From: Salvelinus alpinus
Lineage: Eukaryota > Chordata > Actinopteri > Salmoniformes > Salmonidae
Assembly: GCF_045679555.1 (NCBI RefSeq)
Contig: NC_092096.1
Coordinates: 29,396,364 to 29,460,363, forward strand
Direction of reading: 5' to 3'
Length of the DNA: 64,000 nt
Position numbers and translations under genes: made by a program. Shown in pieces: positions 45,104 through 58,200 of the stretch (position 1 is its first letter; the number at the start of each line of letters is the position of its first letter). The notes beneath the pieces were generated by a model. The model was not told the DNA's origin, made no database searches, and worked only from the letters and a program-made list of their open reading frames with translations.

Positions 45104-46455
45104 AAATCAAATCAAATAAATCTAATTTTATTGGTCACATACACGTGTTTAGCAGATGTTATTGCGGGTGTAGCGAAATGCTTGTGCTTCTAGTTCTGAC
45201 AGTGCAGCAATATCTAACAAGTAATATCTAACAATTTCACAACAAATACCTAATACACACAAATCTAAGTAAAGTAATGGAATTAAGAATATATAAATAT
45301 ATGGATGAGCAATGTCTGAGTGGCATAGACTAAAATACAGTAGATAGTATAGAATACAGTATATACATATGAGATGAGTAATGCAAGATATGTAAACATT
45401 ATTAAAGTGACATTATTAAAGTGACTAGTGTTCCATTTATTAAAGTGGCCAATGATTTCAAGTCTGTGTATGTTGGCAGCAGCCTCTCTGTGCTAGTGAT
45501 GGCTATTTAACAGTCTGATGGCCTTGAGATAGAAGCTGTTTTTCAGTCTCTCGGTCCTAGCTTTGGTGCACCTGTCTTGACCCCGCATTCTGGATGATAA
45601 CGGATTGAACAGGCAGTGGCTCGGGTAGTTCTTGTCCTTGATGATCTTTTTGGCCTTCCTGTGACATCGGGTGCTGTAGGTGTCCTGGAGGGTTGATAGT
45701 TTGCCCCCGGTGATGCATTATTGTGCAGACTGCACCACCCGCTGGAGAGCCCTGCGGTTGTGAGGGTGGTGCATTTGCCATACCAGGTGGTGATACAGCC
45801 AGACAGTATGCTCTCAATTGTGCATTTGTAAAAGTTTGTTTTAGGTGACAAGTGACAAGACAAATTTCTTCAGCCTCCTGAGGTTGAATAGACGCTGTTG
45901 CGCCTTCTTTATCACACTATCTGTGTGGGAGGACCATTTCAGTTTGCCAGTGATATGTACGCCGAGAAACTTAAAACTTTCCACCTTCTCCACTGCTGTC
46001 TCGTCGATGTGGATAGGGGGGTGCTCCCTGTTTCCTGAAGTCCATGATCATCTCCTTTGTTTTGTTGATGTTGAGTGAGAGGTTATTTTCCTGACACCAC
46101 ACTCCTAGAGCCCTCACCTCCTCCCTGCAGGCTGTCTCGTCATTGTTGGTAATCAAGCCTACTACTGTTGTGTCATCTGCAAACTTGATGATTGAGTTGG
46201 AGGCGTGCATGGCCAAGCAGTCATGGGTGAACAGGGAGTACAGGAGGGGGCTGAGCACGCACCCTTGTGGGGCCCCAGTGTTGAGGATCAGCAAAGTGGA
46301 GATGTTGTTTCCTACCTTCACCACCTGGGGGCGGCCTGTCAGGAGGTCTAGAACCCATTTGCACAGGGCGGGGTTCAGACCCAGGGCCTCACTCTTAATG
46401 ATGAGCTTGGAGGGTACTATGGTGTTGAATGCTGAGCTATAGTTAATGAACAACA
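45104..46455 (-). mobile_element. LINE, 5'-truncated, with reverse-transcriptase C-terminal half
   Basis: Minus-strand LINE ending in the tail ATTTGATTTGATTT (at 45104). The coding part starts abruptly at about 46453 with [10 protein letters not shown] inside the RT domain and continues [15 protein letters not shown] and the catalytic [12 protein letters not shown] frameshift near 46020 and further shifts break the rest (TIESILSGCITTWYGKC near 45800). L2/Rex1-like Jockey-type by motif; the exact family was not checked. Inactive. Confidence 0.85.
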
Positions 46456-46748
46456 TTCTTAAATACAACTTAACTGACCACAACCAGATACAAAGCATTC
46501 AGAAAAGATATTGAACTATATACAGTACCAGTCAAAAGTTTGGACACACCTACTCATTCAAGGGTTTTTCTTTATTTTTTATATTTTCTACATTGTAGAA
46601 TAATAGTGAATACATCAAAACTATGAAATAACACATGGAATCATGTAGTAAAAAAAAAAAAGTGTTACACAAATCAAAATATATTTTAGATTCTTCAAAG
46701 TAGCCACCCTTTGACCTCATAACAGCTTTGCACACTCTTGGCATTCTC

Positions 46749-47350
46749 TCAACCAGCTTCATGATGAATGCTTTTCCAACAATCTTGAAGGAGTTCCCAT
46801 ATATGCTGAGCAGCTGTTGGTTTCTTTTCCTTCATTCTGCGGTCCAACTCATCCCAAACCATCTCAATTGGGTTGAGGTCGGGTGATTGTGGAGGCCAGG
46901 TCATCTGATGCAGCACTCCATCACTCTCCTTCTTGGTCAAGTAGCCCTTACACAGCCTGGAGGTGTGTTGGGTCATTGTCCTGTTGAAAAACAAATGATA
47001 GTCCCACTAAGCGCAAACCAGATGGGATGGCGTATCGCTTTAGACTGCTGTGGTAGCCATACTGGTTGTGTGCCTTGAATTCTACATAAATCACTGACAA
47101 TGTCACCAGCAAAGCACCACCACACTTCATTATCCATGCTTCATGGTGGGAACCACACATGCGGAGATCATCCGTTTACCTACTCTGCGTCAAACAAAGA
47201 CACGGCGGTTGGAACCAAACATCTCAAATTTGGACTCATCCGACCAAGGGACAGATTTCCACCTGTCTAATGTCCATTGCTCATGTTTCTTGGCCCAAGC
47301 AAGTCTCTTCTTCTTATTGGTGTCCTTTAGTAGTGGTTTCTTTGCAGCAA
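46749..47350 (-). pseudogene. Tc1-like transposase catalytic region, decayed
   Basis: Minus-strand pieces in two frames. VFQQDNDPTHLQAV (near 46990-46950) surrounds the second catalytic Asp, and TWPPQSPDLNPIEMVWDELD (around 46900-46850) contains the last acidic residue. A frameshift lies between them near 46960. The upstream region to 47350 is broken, and the N-terminal half beyond is split by the LTR at 47525-47853. Confidence 0.85.
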
Positions 47351-47524
47351 TTTGACCATGAAGGCCTGATTCACACAGTTTCCTCTGAACAGTTTATGTT
47401 GAGATGTGTCTGTTACTTGAACTCTGTGAAGCATTTATTTGGGCTGCAATTTCTGAGGCTGGTAAATCTAATGAACTTATCCTCTGCAGCAGAGGTAACT
47501 CTGGGTCTTCCTTTCCTGTGGCGG

Positions 47525-47853
47525 TGTCACGCCCTGGCCATAGAGAGCCCTCGGGGTTCTCTATGGTGTTTTAGGTCAGGGCGTGCCTAGGGGTTTTTCT
47601 AGTCTTTATTTTCTATGTTGGTGTGAGTATGGTTCCCAATTGGAGGCAGCTGATGGTCGTTGCCTCCAATTGGGGATCATACTTAGTCTGGTCCTTTTCC
47701 CACCTGTGTTGTGGGATATTGTTTTTGTTTAGTGCTAATGTGCGCTACCAACTGCACGTTCGTTTATTCTTTGTTGTTTTAAGTTTCACTGAAATAAATA
47801 TGTGGAACTCTACGCACACTGCGCCTTGGGCCACTCTTGTAATGAACGTGACA
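47525..47853 (+). mobile_element. solo LTR-like element (329 bp) nested in Tc1, target duplication GGCGG
   Basis: Begins TGTCACGCCCTGGCCATAGA and ends GTAATGAACGTGACA. GGCGG is duplicated at 47520-47524 and 47854-47858. The AATAAATATG near 47795 may be the polyadenylation signal. It inserted into the Tc1-like element, so it is the younger of the two. Confidence 0.85.
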
Positions 47854-48420
47854 GGCGGTCCTCATGAGAGCCAGTTTCATCATAGCTCTTGATGGTTTTT
47901 GCGACCACACTTTTCAAAGTTCTTGAAATGTTTTGGATTGACTGACCTTCATGTCTTAAAGTAATGATGGACTGTCATTTCTCTTTGCTTATTTGAGCTG
48001 TTCTTGCCATAATATGGACTTGGTCTTTTACCAAATAGGGCTATATTCTGTATACCACCCCTACCTTGTCACAACACAACTGATTGGCTCAAATGCATTA
48101 AGAAAATTCCATAAATGAACTTTTTACAAGGCACACCTGTTAATTGAAATGTATTCCAGGTGACTACCTTATGAAGCTGGTTGAGAGAATGCCTAGAGTG
48201 TGCAAATCTGTCATCAAGGCAAAGGGTGGCTACTTTGAAGAATCTAAATTCTAAAATACATTTTAATTTGTTTAACACTTTTTTGGTTACTAGATGATTC
48301 CATATGTGTTATTTCATAGTTTTGATGTCTTCACTATTATTCTACAATGTAGAAAATTGTTTAAAAAAAAGAAAAACCCTTGAATTAGTAGGTGTGTCCA
48401 AACTTTTGACTGGTACTGTA

Positions 48421-49410
48421 TATATTTTTTATTATCTTTGAGAATTTAGAACTAACCATCAAATAAAAGCTAGACAGTCAGCGAGAATAAAACAAAGTTA
48501 AAGGCCATTCAGAGCACCTGCCCATTGACTTTGTTATAATGTTTGATAAGAACACAGCATTATCCATTGCAAAATGCATAGAATTGCAAAAAATTTAATA
48601 CTGCAAAATTGTCTCAGCTCCATGTCAAACTGTGTAGAATTGTTGGAAATTAGCTTCGAAGCTCTCCTAGAGTTTCCACTTCCTCTTCCAGTGAACTGTG
48701 GGGAGGTTACATTAATGAACCTTTCTACCAAATCCATTCATTTTAAAATGTTGATTACTTCTACTTGCCATTATCATTCACCTGATGATAAGACAAGACA
48801 CACATCTTTGGGTCGCCGGTTGGCCTGGGAGGGGGTCCCTGGGCAAGAACCATTTGAGCAATGTTTCTCAACCTCCGGTTCTGGGACAAGCATCGGTCCC
48901 AGAGATGATGCTGACCGGTACCTCTGATGGTTCACTGACATGAATGTTTTTGTCAGTTTTAAAGTTAGTTACAGTATATTGTAATCAGACCCTTAAGTAG
49001 GAAGTACCATAGCTTACAGAAAACATTGGAGAAACACAGGATTTGAGGAATATACTTGTATACTGGAGGCATGGCCCATCCCATGGCCCTCCATCCAAAT
49101 AGCCCCGAAGACAATGCAATAACATGACTTGTTTTGGCTTGGAGTCATGTCCTTGACGTAACAGGGTTGTCCAATCTGTTCACACCCACCATTTTCAATA
49201 AATAACCTCCCTCTCTGCATCCCGAGGAGCTGAAAATAAGACTGTCTCTGAAAGCAGGGATATAGTGCATCTAGCCCATAATGACAGATGGTGTAATTCA
49301 TTTAAATTAGCAGAAAGTCAGAAATAGAAGTGCAAGTAGTTAAATAGAGACAGCGCTCCATCCACGTGCCTGTAAATATCTTCTGGTTCCATATTCAGAA
49401 CACACACACA
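48421..49410. repeat. old interspersed repeat fragments
   Basis: 48560-48660 (CATAGAATTGCAAAAAATTT, then GTGTAGAATTGTTGGAAATT) is an internal repeat typical of a salmonid interspersed family. 48790-48900 (GGGTCGCCGGTTGGCCTGGG) is another piece of the same sort. The rest to 49410 shows nothing. Confidence 0.45.
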
Positions 49411-49682
49411 CACCCACTGGGCAAAAATTGGTTGAATCAATAATGTTTCCACTTCATTTCAACCAAATAATTCAACGTGATGATGTAGAATCAATGTGGA
49501 AAACTGATTGGATTAGAAAAAAAGTAATCAATGTTAGGAAATTTCATCATTTTTTCGGCCAACCTTTAAGCTAAATCCAATAACATGGTGAACTATTTTG
49601 TTGATTTCACGTTGAATTTACGTTAGTTGACAACTCAACCAAATGTCAATCAAAACTAGACGTTGAACTGACATCTGTGCTC
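49411..49682. mobile_element. MITE-like repeat (CACTGGGCA ends)
   Basis: Opens CACTGGGCAAAAATTGGTTG and closes GACATCTGTGCTCAG, a diverged inverse of the opening. The internal phrases TTCAACGTGATGATG and CACGTTGAATTTACGTTAG are typical of a common salmonid non-autonomous repeat. Target duplication not resolved. Confidence 0.55.
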
Positions 49683-52049
49683 AGAGGGAATGCAGTGTTT
49701 GTTTGCCGACAGACACTAGAATAAGACTCTCTGGAAGAGAAATTAGACTATTAGATGTACATGGCAGACGTGAGCCTCTCTCTCTCATGACAATCTGGTG
49801 CTTGTACCACGGAAGGTGATCATTCTGCTTTGACTACTGTTGCATACTTGCTGAATTTTGATTGATTGGGCACTATGACCAAATGTATTTCTCCATTCAG
49901 ACTGTGTTGCCTGTCTTTGTTGTTTAGTGTCCAATCCAAAATGGTGGGCACTCAGGAGAAGCACCAGTGTCAAATTCCTGTTCCGCCACTACTCGCATTA
50001 GATCAGCGTCTCATAGGACTGATATTTGAATGATTCAGGCTCAGTGGAGACTTGGTGTAAAATCAAAGCCTGCCAAAATGATTTGTTATCATAGGTTAAT
50101 AGTTTTCGCCTCAGGACACAGACCACCCTTAACATGCCAGACACAACAACTCCTTCATAGTCCATGCATAAGGGAATACATGATCTGAACGTCACAAACA
50201 TGTTATTCAGCCATAGTACTGAGCCTGCCTGTTTATGAATGACTGGAAACGTCCTATATGTGAAATCATACAGTAGCCCTCTATCACTAGGAGGATTTGA
50301 CATTTTACAGTAACTCTCATAAATGTTATAACACTGGTCCTCATTTCTCCAGGCAGTACCTAGGACAGCCCAGAAGAGGGCAGTGTGTAGTTAATGAGAA
50401 GGACTAGAACTCAAGCGTTTCCATGACTTTGAATGCAACAAAAGCTGTTCTCTCAAGAGACAAAAAACACCTACACATGGAGGTCTCAGTGAAGTTGTGA
50501 CCATAGATATAATTTAAGCCGCTGAACAAGAAATATTATGAACAGAAATCAATGGAAACACCCGCTATACTAAGACAAAAAAGAGACTCCAGATGTGTGG
50601 AAGCCAAGCAAGGCAGAGAGCTGTAAGCATGATGAAGCACAAGGCCATTGCTGCCTGTATTAGCAGAGGAAGACAGTAGAGCCTGTTCAGTATTTCATGA
50701 GAGAAGGGATGTGGGCTGCATTCAGCAAGTCACAACGTTTTGGAAGAAATAGAAACTGATAGAAATATAAACTGTAGAACAATCAAGCCTCTGTAGAAGA
50801 AGGAATAACGTCCGCTCTATTCTTGACTTTCGACTTGCAACGTTTCATAAGGGTTGCCTATTGAACAAAGCCCTGGTGCTCGTTTAGGATTACACAACAG
50901 AATGGAGGGGGAGAGAGGTTGCTGTCTGTCTGCAACTACGACAGATCATGAGAGCCTTCTGCTGTCTGTCAGTTGACTCCAGTCGGTGCCCAAAGTATTT
51001 AAAAGCAATTGGATCTCTACGTCATACAGTTGGAAGATCCCAGCCGCATCAGAATTAACAAAATCTGTTCTGGAATCGTAAGAGCATTTGTTCATGGTGG
51101 AGTATTGAGGTGTATTTAACACAAAAGCTTCTGTAGGTCTATATGATAAACGCTTTATAAATGAAAATGTCACGGTATAATAGTAAGGGTTACGATACAT
51201 GAGCACTCTAACACTTGGTGGGAGAGGAAGATTAGGTTTTAATCATAGGAAGGATGGTAAGAGGTATAATTCAGCACACCCACTATTTACCACCAACATG
51301 TAGACATTTACTGTATGTCGTCAAAACGTAGTAACTTATTCCTGATGCCGATATTAAGGTTGCCTTCATTTCCCCATCTTCATACTCCAAGCTAAGGACC
51401 TGCTCCAACAACTTGCTTACGATCAAATCACATGAACTTGATTAACCTTTGAGGGCTATTAAAATTCAGTTATTGATCGAGAGCTCAAAGAACATTTTCA
51501 ATCCTGTTTAGTCTAGACTACTATCCACCGAGACCGATCACCACAGACACGACATCATCCCCGGCTGTTTATCTACACTTCAATGTTAACTCCAATCTGG
51601 ACAAACAGAAACGACTGAACAGAATATATTGCACATCCACACACAAGTACAATAGAGGAATGCTTTCATATTGAATTAAAACCCTCCCTCTATGGATATC
51701 TAACCTGAGACAGGTGCTTGTGGAATATATTAATAAAAACAACTTGGAAAAGGTGTTTGAATGTTGGGCACAAGCACTAATTTGTTCACTCCACACACCT
51801 GCTACTAGCATGTGGGTACATCTGGAGTCAATTAGGACGTCAGTGACAAGGGTCTCAAGAGAAAATGACTGAAAATAACCAGCCACAATTCACTTGTACA
51901 AAAGTGAACAGGTTAGTGATAACAAACTAAAAGTTTTAATTATCTGAAAAGGAACTGAAAAATATAGGTTGTGTGGAGGACTGGAATCAATGCGACACAG
52001 GACATGCATTTACTTTGTTTAAGGGAACACAAACCAATATGATTTTGGA
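49683..52049. other. unique region, no gene recognised
   Basis: About 2.4 kb without named repeat or ORF above about 105 codons. No splice-flanked open exon with recognisable protein. Probably intergenic or intronic. Confidence 0.4.
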
Positions 52050-52219
52050 CCACCTCAAGAGGAGCTATAGAAGGACAGGGTCATTGTAATATCTGGAATG
52101 GAATATATGGAACTGTATCAAACATATGTATATCACATGTTTGACTCTGTTCCATTAATTCCATTCCAGCTAGTACAATCATCCCATCCTCCTATAACTC
52201 CCCCCACCAGCCTCCACTG
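52050..52219. mobile_element. diverged hAT-type palindromic MITE
   Basis: The right end is CCACCAGCCTCCACTG and the inner arms are ATATCTGGAATGGAATATAT and TAATTCCATTCCAGCTAG. Related to 44422-44567 but diverged, with the left end indistinct. Confidence 0.6.
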
Positions 52220-52660
52220 CATTGGTCTTATATATCCCACACACAGTAGCAATCTCTTGTCAGGGTAAGCTGAGGTGAGACACTAAGCGAAGGGAATTTA
52301 CTACTGTTGGCTTTTGTGTATGTCGTAATCTTCACCTAAGCCTCGTTCCCTCGCCCAGCTTACTGTCTTGTCTCTGTCTTTTACAGGCTAGTTTCCTAGA
52401 GGACCTTGGTGCATTGAGTAAAGACACCTAGGTACCCCTGACTCTAATAAGGAAAAGGTAGACACTGCCTAGACATGGTTATGCTTGGAATGTCAAAAGT
52501 CCATTTGGGACGCTGGTTTCCATATTCTATTCCCTTGCGCGAACCATGGGTTATCCATTTGTGGGAGCTGTTCTTTTTTGTGCCCTGAGTGGTAGGCCTG
52601 GGATGGTGGTTTAAATGGGTACGAAAGTAGTATAGGATTAGAGGTGACTGACAGCTTTAT
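52220..52660. other. unique spacer
   Basis: No gene or repeat recognised up to the 36-bp minisatellite. Confidence 0.4.
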
Positions 52661-52676
52661 ATCTCCTCTAACAGCT

Positions 52677-53970
52677 TTAGCCAGGCTGGTTCCATCTTGT
52701 TCTCTAGCAGCTTTAGCCAGGCTTGTTACATCTTGTTCTCTAGCAGCTTTAGCCAGGCTGGTTCCATCTTGTCCTCTAGCAGCTTTAGCCAGGCTGGTTC
52801 CATCTTGTTCTCTAGCAGCTTTAGCCAGGCTGGTTCCATCTTGTCCTCTAGCAGCTTTAGCCAGGCTGGTTCCATCTTGTCCTCTAGCAGCTTTAGCCAG
52901 GCTGGTTACATATTGTCCTCAAGCAGCTTTAGCCAGGCTGGTTCCATCTTGTCCTCTAGCACCTTTAGCCAGGCTGGTTCCATCTTGTTCTCTAGCAGCT
53001 TTAGCCAGGCTGGTTACATCTTGTTCTCTAGCAGCTTTAGCCAGGCTGGTTCCATCTTGTCCTCTAGCAGCTTTAGCCAGGCTGGTTACATCTTGTCCTC
53101 TAGCAGCTTTAGCCAGGCTGGTTCCATCTTGTCCTCTAGCAGCTTTAGCCAGGCTGGTTCCATCTTGTTCTCTAGCAGCTTTAGCCAGGCTGGTTCCATC
53201 TTGTCCTATAGCAGCTGTAGCCAGGCAGGTTCCCTCTTGTCCTCTAGCAGCTTTAGCCAGGCTGGTTCCATCTTGTCCTCTAGCAGCTTTAGCCAGGCTG
53301 GTTACATCTTGTCCTCTAGCAGCTTTAGCCAGGCTGGTTCCATCTTGTTCTCTAGCAGCTTTAGCCAGGCTGGTTCCATCTTGTCCTCTAGCAGCTTTAG
53401 CCAGGCTGGTTCCATCTTGTTCTCTAGCAGCTTTAGCCAGGCTGGTTCCATCTTGTCCTCTAGCAGCTTTAGCCAGGCTGGTTCCATCTTGTTCTCTAGC
53501 AGCTTTAGCCAGGCTGGTTCCATCTTGTCCTCTAGCAGCTTTAGCCAGGCTGGTTCCATCTTGTCCTCTAGCAGCTTTAGCCAGGCTGGTTACATATGGT
53601 CCTCAATCAGCTTTAGCCAGGCTGGTTCGATCTTGTCCTCTAGCAGCTTTAGCCAGGCTGGTTCCATCTTGTTCTCTAGCAGCTTTAGCCAGGCTGGTTA
53701 CATCTTGTTCTCTAGCAGCTTTAGCCAGGCTGGTTCCATCTTGTCCTCTAGCAGCTTTAGCCAGGCTGGTTCCATCTTGTCCTCTAGCAGCTTTAGCCAG
53801 GCGCCAGGCTGGTTCCATCTTGTCCTCTAGCAGCTTTAGCCAGGCTGGTTCCATCTTGTTCTCTAGCAGCTTTAGCCAGGCTGGTTCCATCTTGTCCTCT
53901 AGCAGCTTTAGCCAGGCTGGTTACATCTTGTCCTCTAGCAGCTTTAGCCAGGCTGGTTACATCTTGTCTC
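52677..53970. repeat. 36-bp minisatellite, about 36 copies
   Basis: Units of AGCCAGGCTGGTTCCATCTT plus GTCCTCTAGCAGCTTT. Variants are GTTCTCT against GTCCTCT, TTACATC against TTCCATC, and two TTACATAT[TG]GTCCTCAA units (52909, 53590). One 5-bp junction change (GCGCCAGGC) occurs near 53801. The period is 12 codons with no stop in most frames, so 450- and 377-codon ORFs appear on the plus strand and shorter ones on the minus; no further coding evidence supports them. Confidence 0.97.
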
Positions 53971-54051
53971 ACGCTTTGAAACCCTTCGCATTGTAATGCC
54001 AAGCTGTCGTTGAGGAGGGGGTGGGGATGATTGTGGAAGTGGTGTGTGACA

Positions 54052-54215
54052 CAGGAGGTTGGTGGCACCTGAATTGGGGAGGATGTTGTCGTGGTAATGA
54101 CTGGAGCGGAGTAAGTGGAATGAATCAAATACATGAATTCTATGTGCTTGATCCCATTTCATTGCTCCGTTCCAGACATTATTATAAGCCGTCCTCCCCT
54201 CAGCGGCCTCCCTTG
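54052..54215. mobile_element. diverged hAT-type palindromic MITE
   Basis: CAGGAGGTTGGTGGCACCTG at the left and GTCCTCCCCTCAGCGGCCTC at the right, with inner AATGACTGGAGCGGAGTAAG and CTCCGTTCCAGACATTATTA. Same family as 8883-9049, whose right end it resembles at its left. Confidence 0.7.
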
Positions 54216-56635
<2,420 letters not shown>

Positions 56636-56714
56636 TTTGTGTTCATATGAGGATATCTCTGGAGATTGGTAGTGCGTGGCTGTTAGTAGAGATAATGAGG
56701 ACGGTCTGCACACA

Positions 56715-56880
56715 GTCACACAATAATACAGCAACACAGTCACACAATAATACACTCACAAAATAATACAGTCACAAAATAATAGTCATACAGTCACACA
56801 GTCCCGAAATAATACAGTCACAAAATAATAGTCATACAGTCACACAGTCCCGAAATAATACAGTCACACAGTCACTCAGT
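56715..56880. repeat. ACAGTCACA short-period tandem repeat
   Basis: Repeats of CACAGTCACACAATAATA and ACAGTCACAAAATAATAGTC, including a 46-bp unit containing CAGTCCCGAAATAAT that occurs twice (56769-56860). Confidence 0.85.
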
Positions 56881-57066
56881 CACTGCCTGACCTTTCCAAC
56901 TGAGAAATATGAATACACACACCATACACACAACATACACACCTGAACACTGAAAAATGGCGACAAGCCTCAATGAAGGATGGAGGATCATGAGTAAAGA
57001 CTTGCTCCCCCTCAGCTTGATAGCTCCAAGGTTGATGTACGGAGACAACATTTACCCACAGCCATT

Positions 57067-58078
57067 GTTAACCATGACTTTGACTATGTTCCTCTGGCTG
57101 GTGGAGGTTTGTTAACCGTGACTTTGACTATCTTCCTCTGGCTGGTGGAGGTTTGTTAACCGTGACTTTGACTATCTTCCTCTGGCTGGTGGAGGTTTGT
57201 TAACCGTGACTTTGACTATCTTCCTCTGGCTGGTGGAGGTTTGTTAACCGTGACTTTGACTATCTTCCTCTGGCTGGTGGAGGTTTGTTAACCATGACTT
57301 TGACTATGTTCCTCTGGCTGGTGGAGGTTTGTTAACCGTGACTTTGACTATCTTCCTCTGGCTGGTGGAGGTTTGTTAACCGTGACTTTGACTATCTTCC
57401 TCTGGCTGGTGGAGGTTTGTTAACCGTGACTTTGACTATCTTCCTCTGGCTGGTGGAGGTTTGTTAACCGTGACTTTGACTATCTTCCTCTGGCTGGTGG
57501 AGGTTTGTTAACCATGACTTTGACTATGTTCCTCTGGCTGGTGGAGGTTTGTTAACCGTGACTTTGACTATGTTCCTCTGGCTGGTGGAGGTTTGTTAAC
57601 CATGACTTTGACTATCTTCCTCTGGCTGGTGGAGGTTTGTTAACCGTGACTTTGACTATCTTCCTCTGGCTGGTGGAGGTTTGTTAACCATGACTTTGAC
57701 TATGTTCCTCTGGCTGGTGGAGGTTTGTTAACCATGACTTTGACTATGTTCCTCTGGCTGGTGGAGGTTTGTTAACCATGACTTTGACTATCTTCATCTG
57801 GCTGGTGGAGGTTTGTTAACCATGACTTTGACTATCTTCCTCTGGCTGGTGGAGGTTTGTTAACCATGACTTTGACTATCTTCCTCTGGCTGGTGGAGGT
57901 TTGTTAACCATGACTTTGACTATCTTCCTCTGGCTGGTGGAGGTTTGTTAACCATGACTTTGACTATCTTCCTCTGGCTGGTGGAGGTTTGTTAACCATG
58001 ACTTTGACTATCTTCCTCTGGCTGGTGGAGGTTTGTTAACCATGACTTTGACTATCTTCCTCTGGCTGGTGGAGGTTT
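57067..58078. repeat. 44-bp minisatellite, 23 copies with higher-order pattern
   Basis: Units of GTTAACCATGACTTTGACTA plus TCTTCCTCTGGCTGGTGGAGGTTT in perfect 44-bp register from 57067 to 58035. Two variant positions (CCATG or CCGTG, and TATGTT or TATCTT) show a five-unit block, one CCATG/TATGTT unit then four CCGTG/TATCTT units, repeated twice (57067-57286 and 57287-57506). The later units become uniform CCATG/TATCTT. Confidence 0.97.
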
Positions 58079-58084
58079 TTTCTA

Positions 58085-58200
58085 TCAAATCAAATCAAAG
58101 GTTATTGGTCACGTACACAGTTTTGCAGATGTTATCGCGGATGCAGCGAAAGGCTTGTGTTTCTAGCTCCAACAGTGCAGAAATATCTAGCAATACAGTA
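58085..58200 (-). mobile_element. LINE 3' end fragment with AAATC-repeat tail
   Basis: ATCAAATCAAATCAAAGGTT then GTCACGTACACAGTTTTGCA and GCGAAAGGCTTGTGTTTCTA, the same LINE 3' end as at 42096 and 45104, more diverged. It directly follows the 44-bp minisatellite. A tiny tail remnant also occurs at 62650-62671. Confidence 0.75.

Larger units (their letters stand above)
46523..48418 (-). mobile_element. Tc1-like transposon containing a nested LTR
   Basis: CAGTACCAGTCAAAAGTTTG at the left is inverted at the right as CAAACTTTTGACTGGTACTG, with TA on both sides (46521-46522, 48419-48420). Removing the nested LTR (47525-47853) and one target copy leaves about 1.56 kb, a usual full length. Each end carries a longer inverted segment (KLVERMPRVCK-encoding text near 46760 and 48180). 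Transposase lies on the minus strand but is decayed. Confidence 0.93.

Noticed and set aside
46143-46442. 99-codon plus ORF
   Set aside because: Shadow of the LINE reverse-transcriptase frame on the minus strand.
52644-53996. 450- and 377-codon plus ORFs and minus ORFs with MEPAWLKLLE units
   Set aside because: The 36-bp repeat unit has no stop in these frames. Open frames on both strands at once indicate an artefact.
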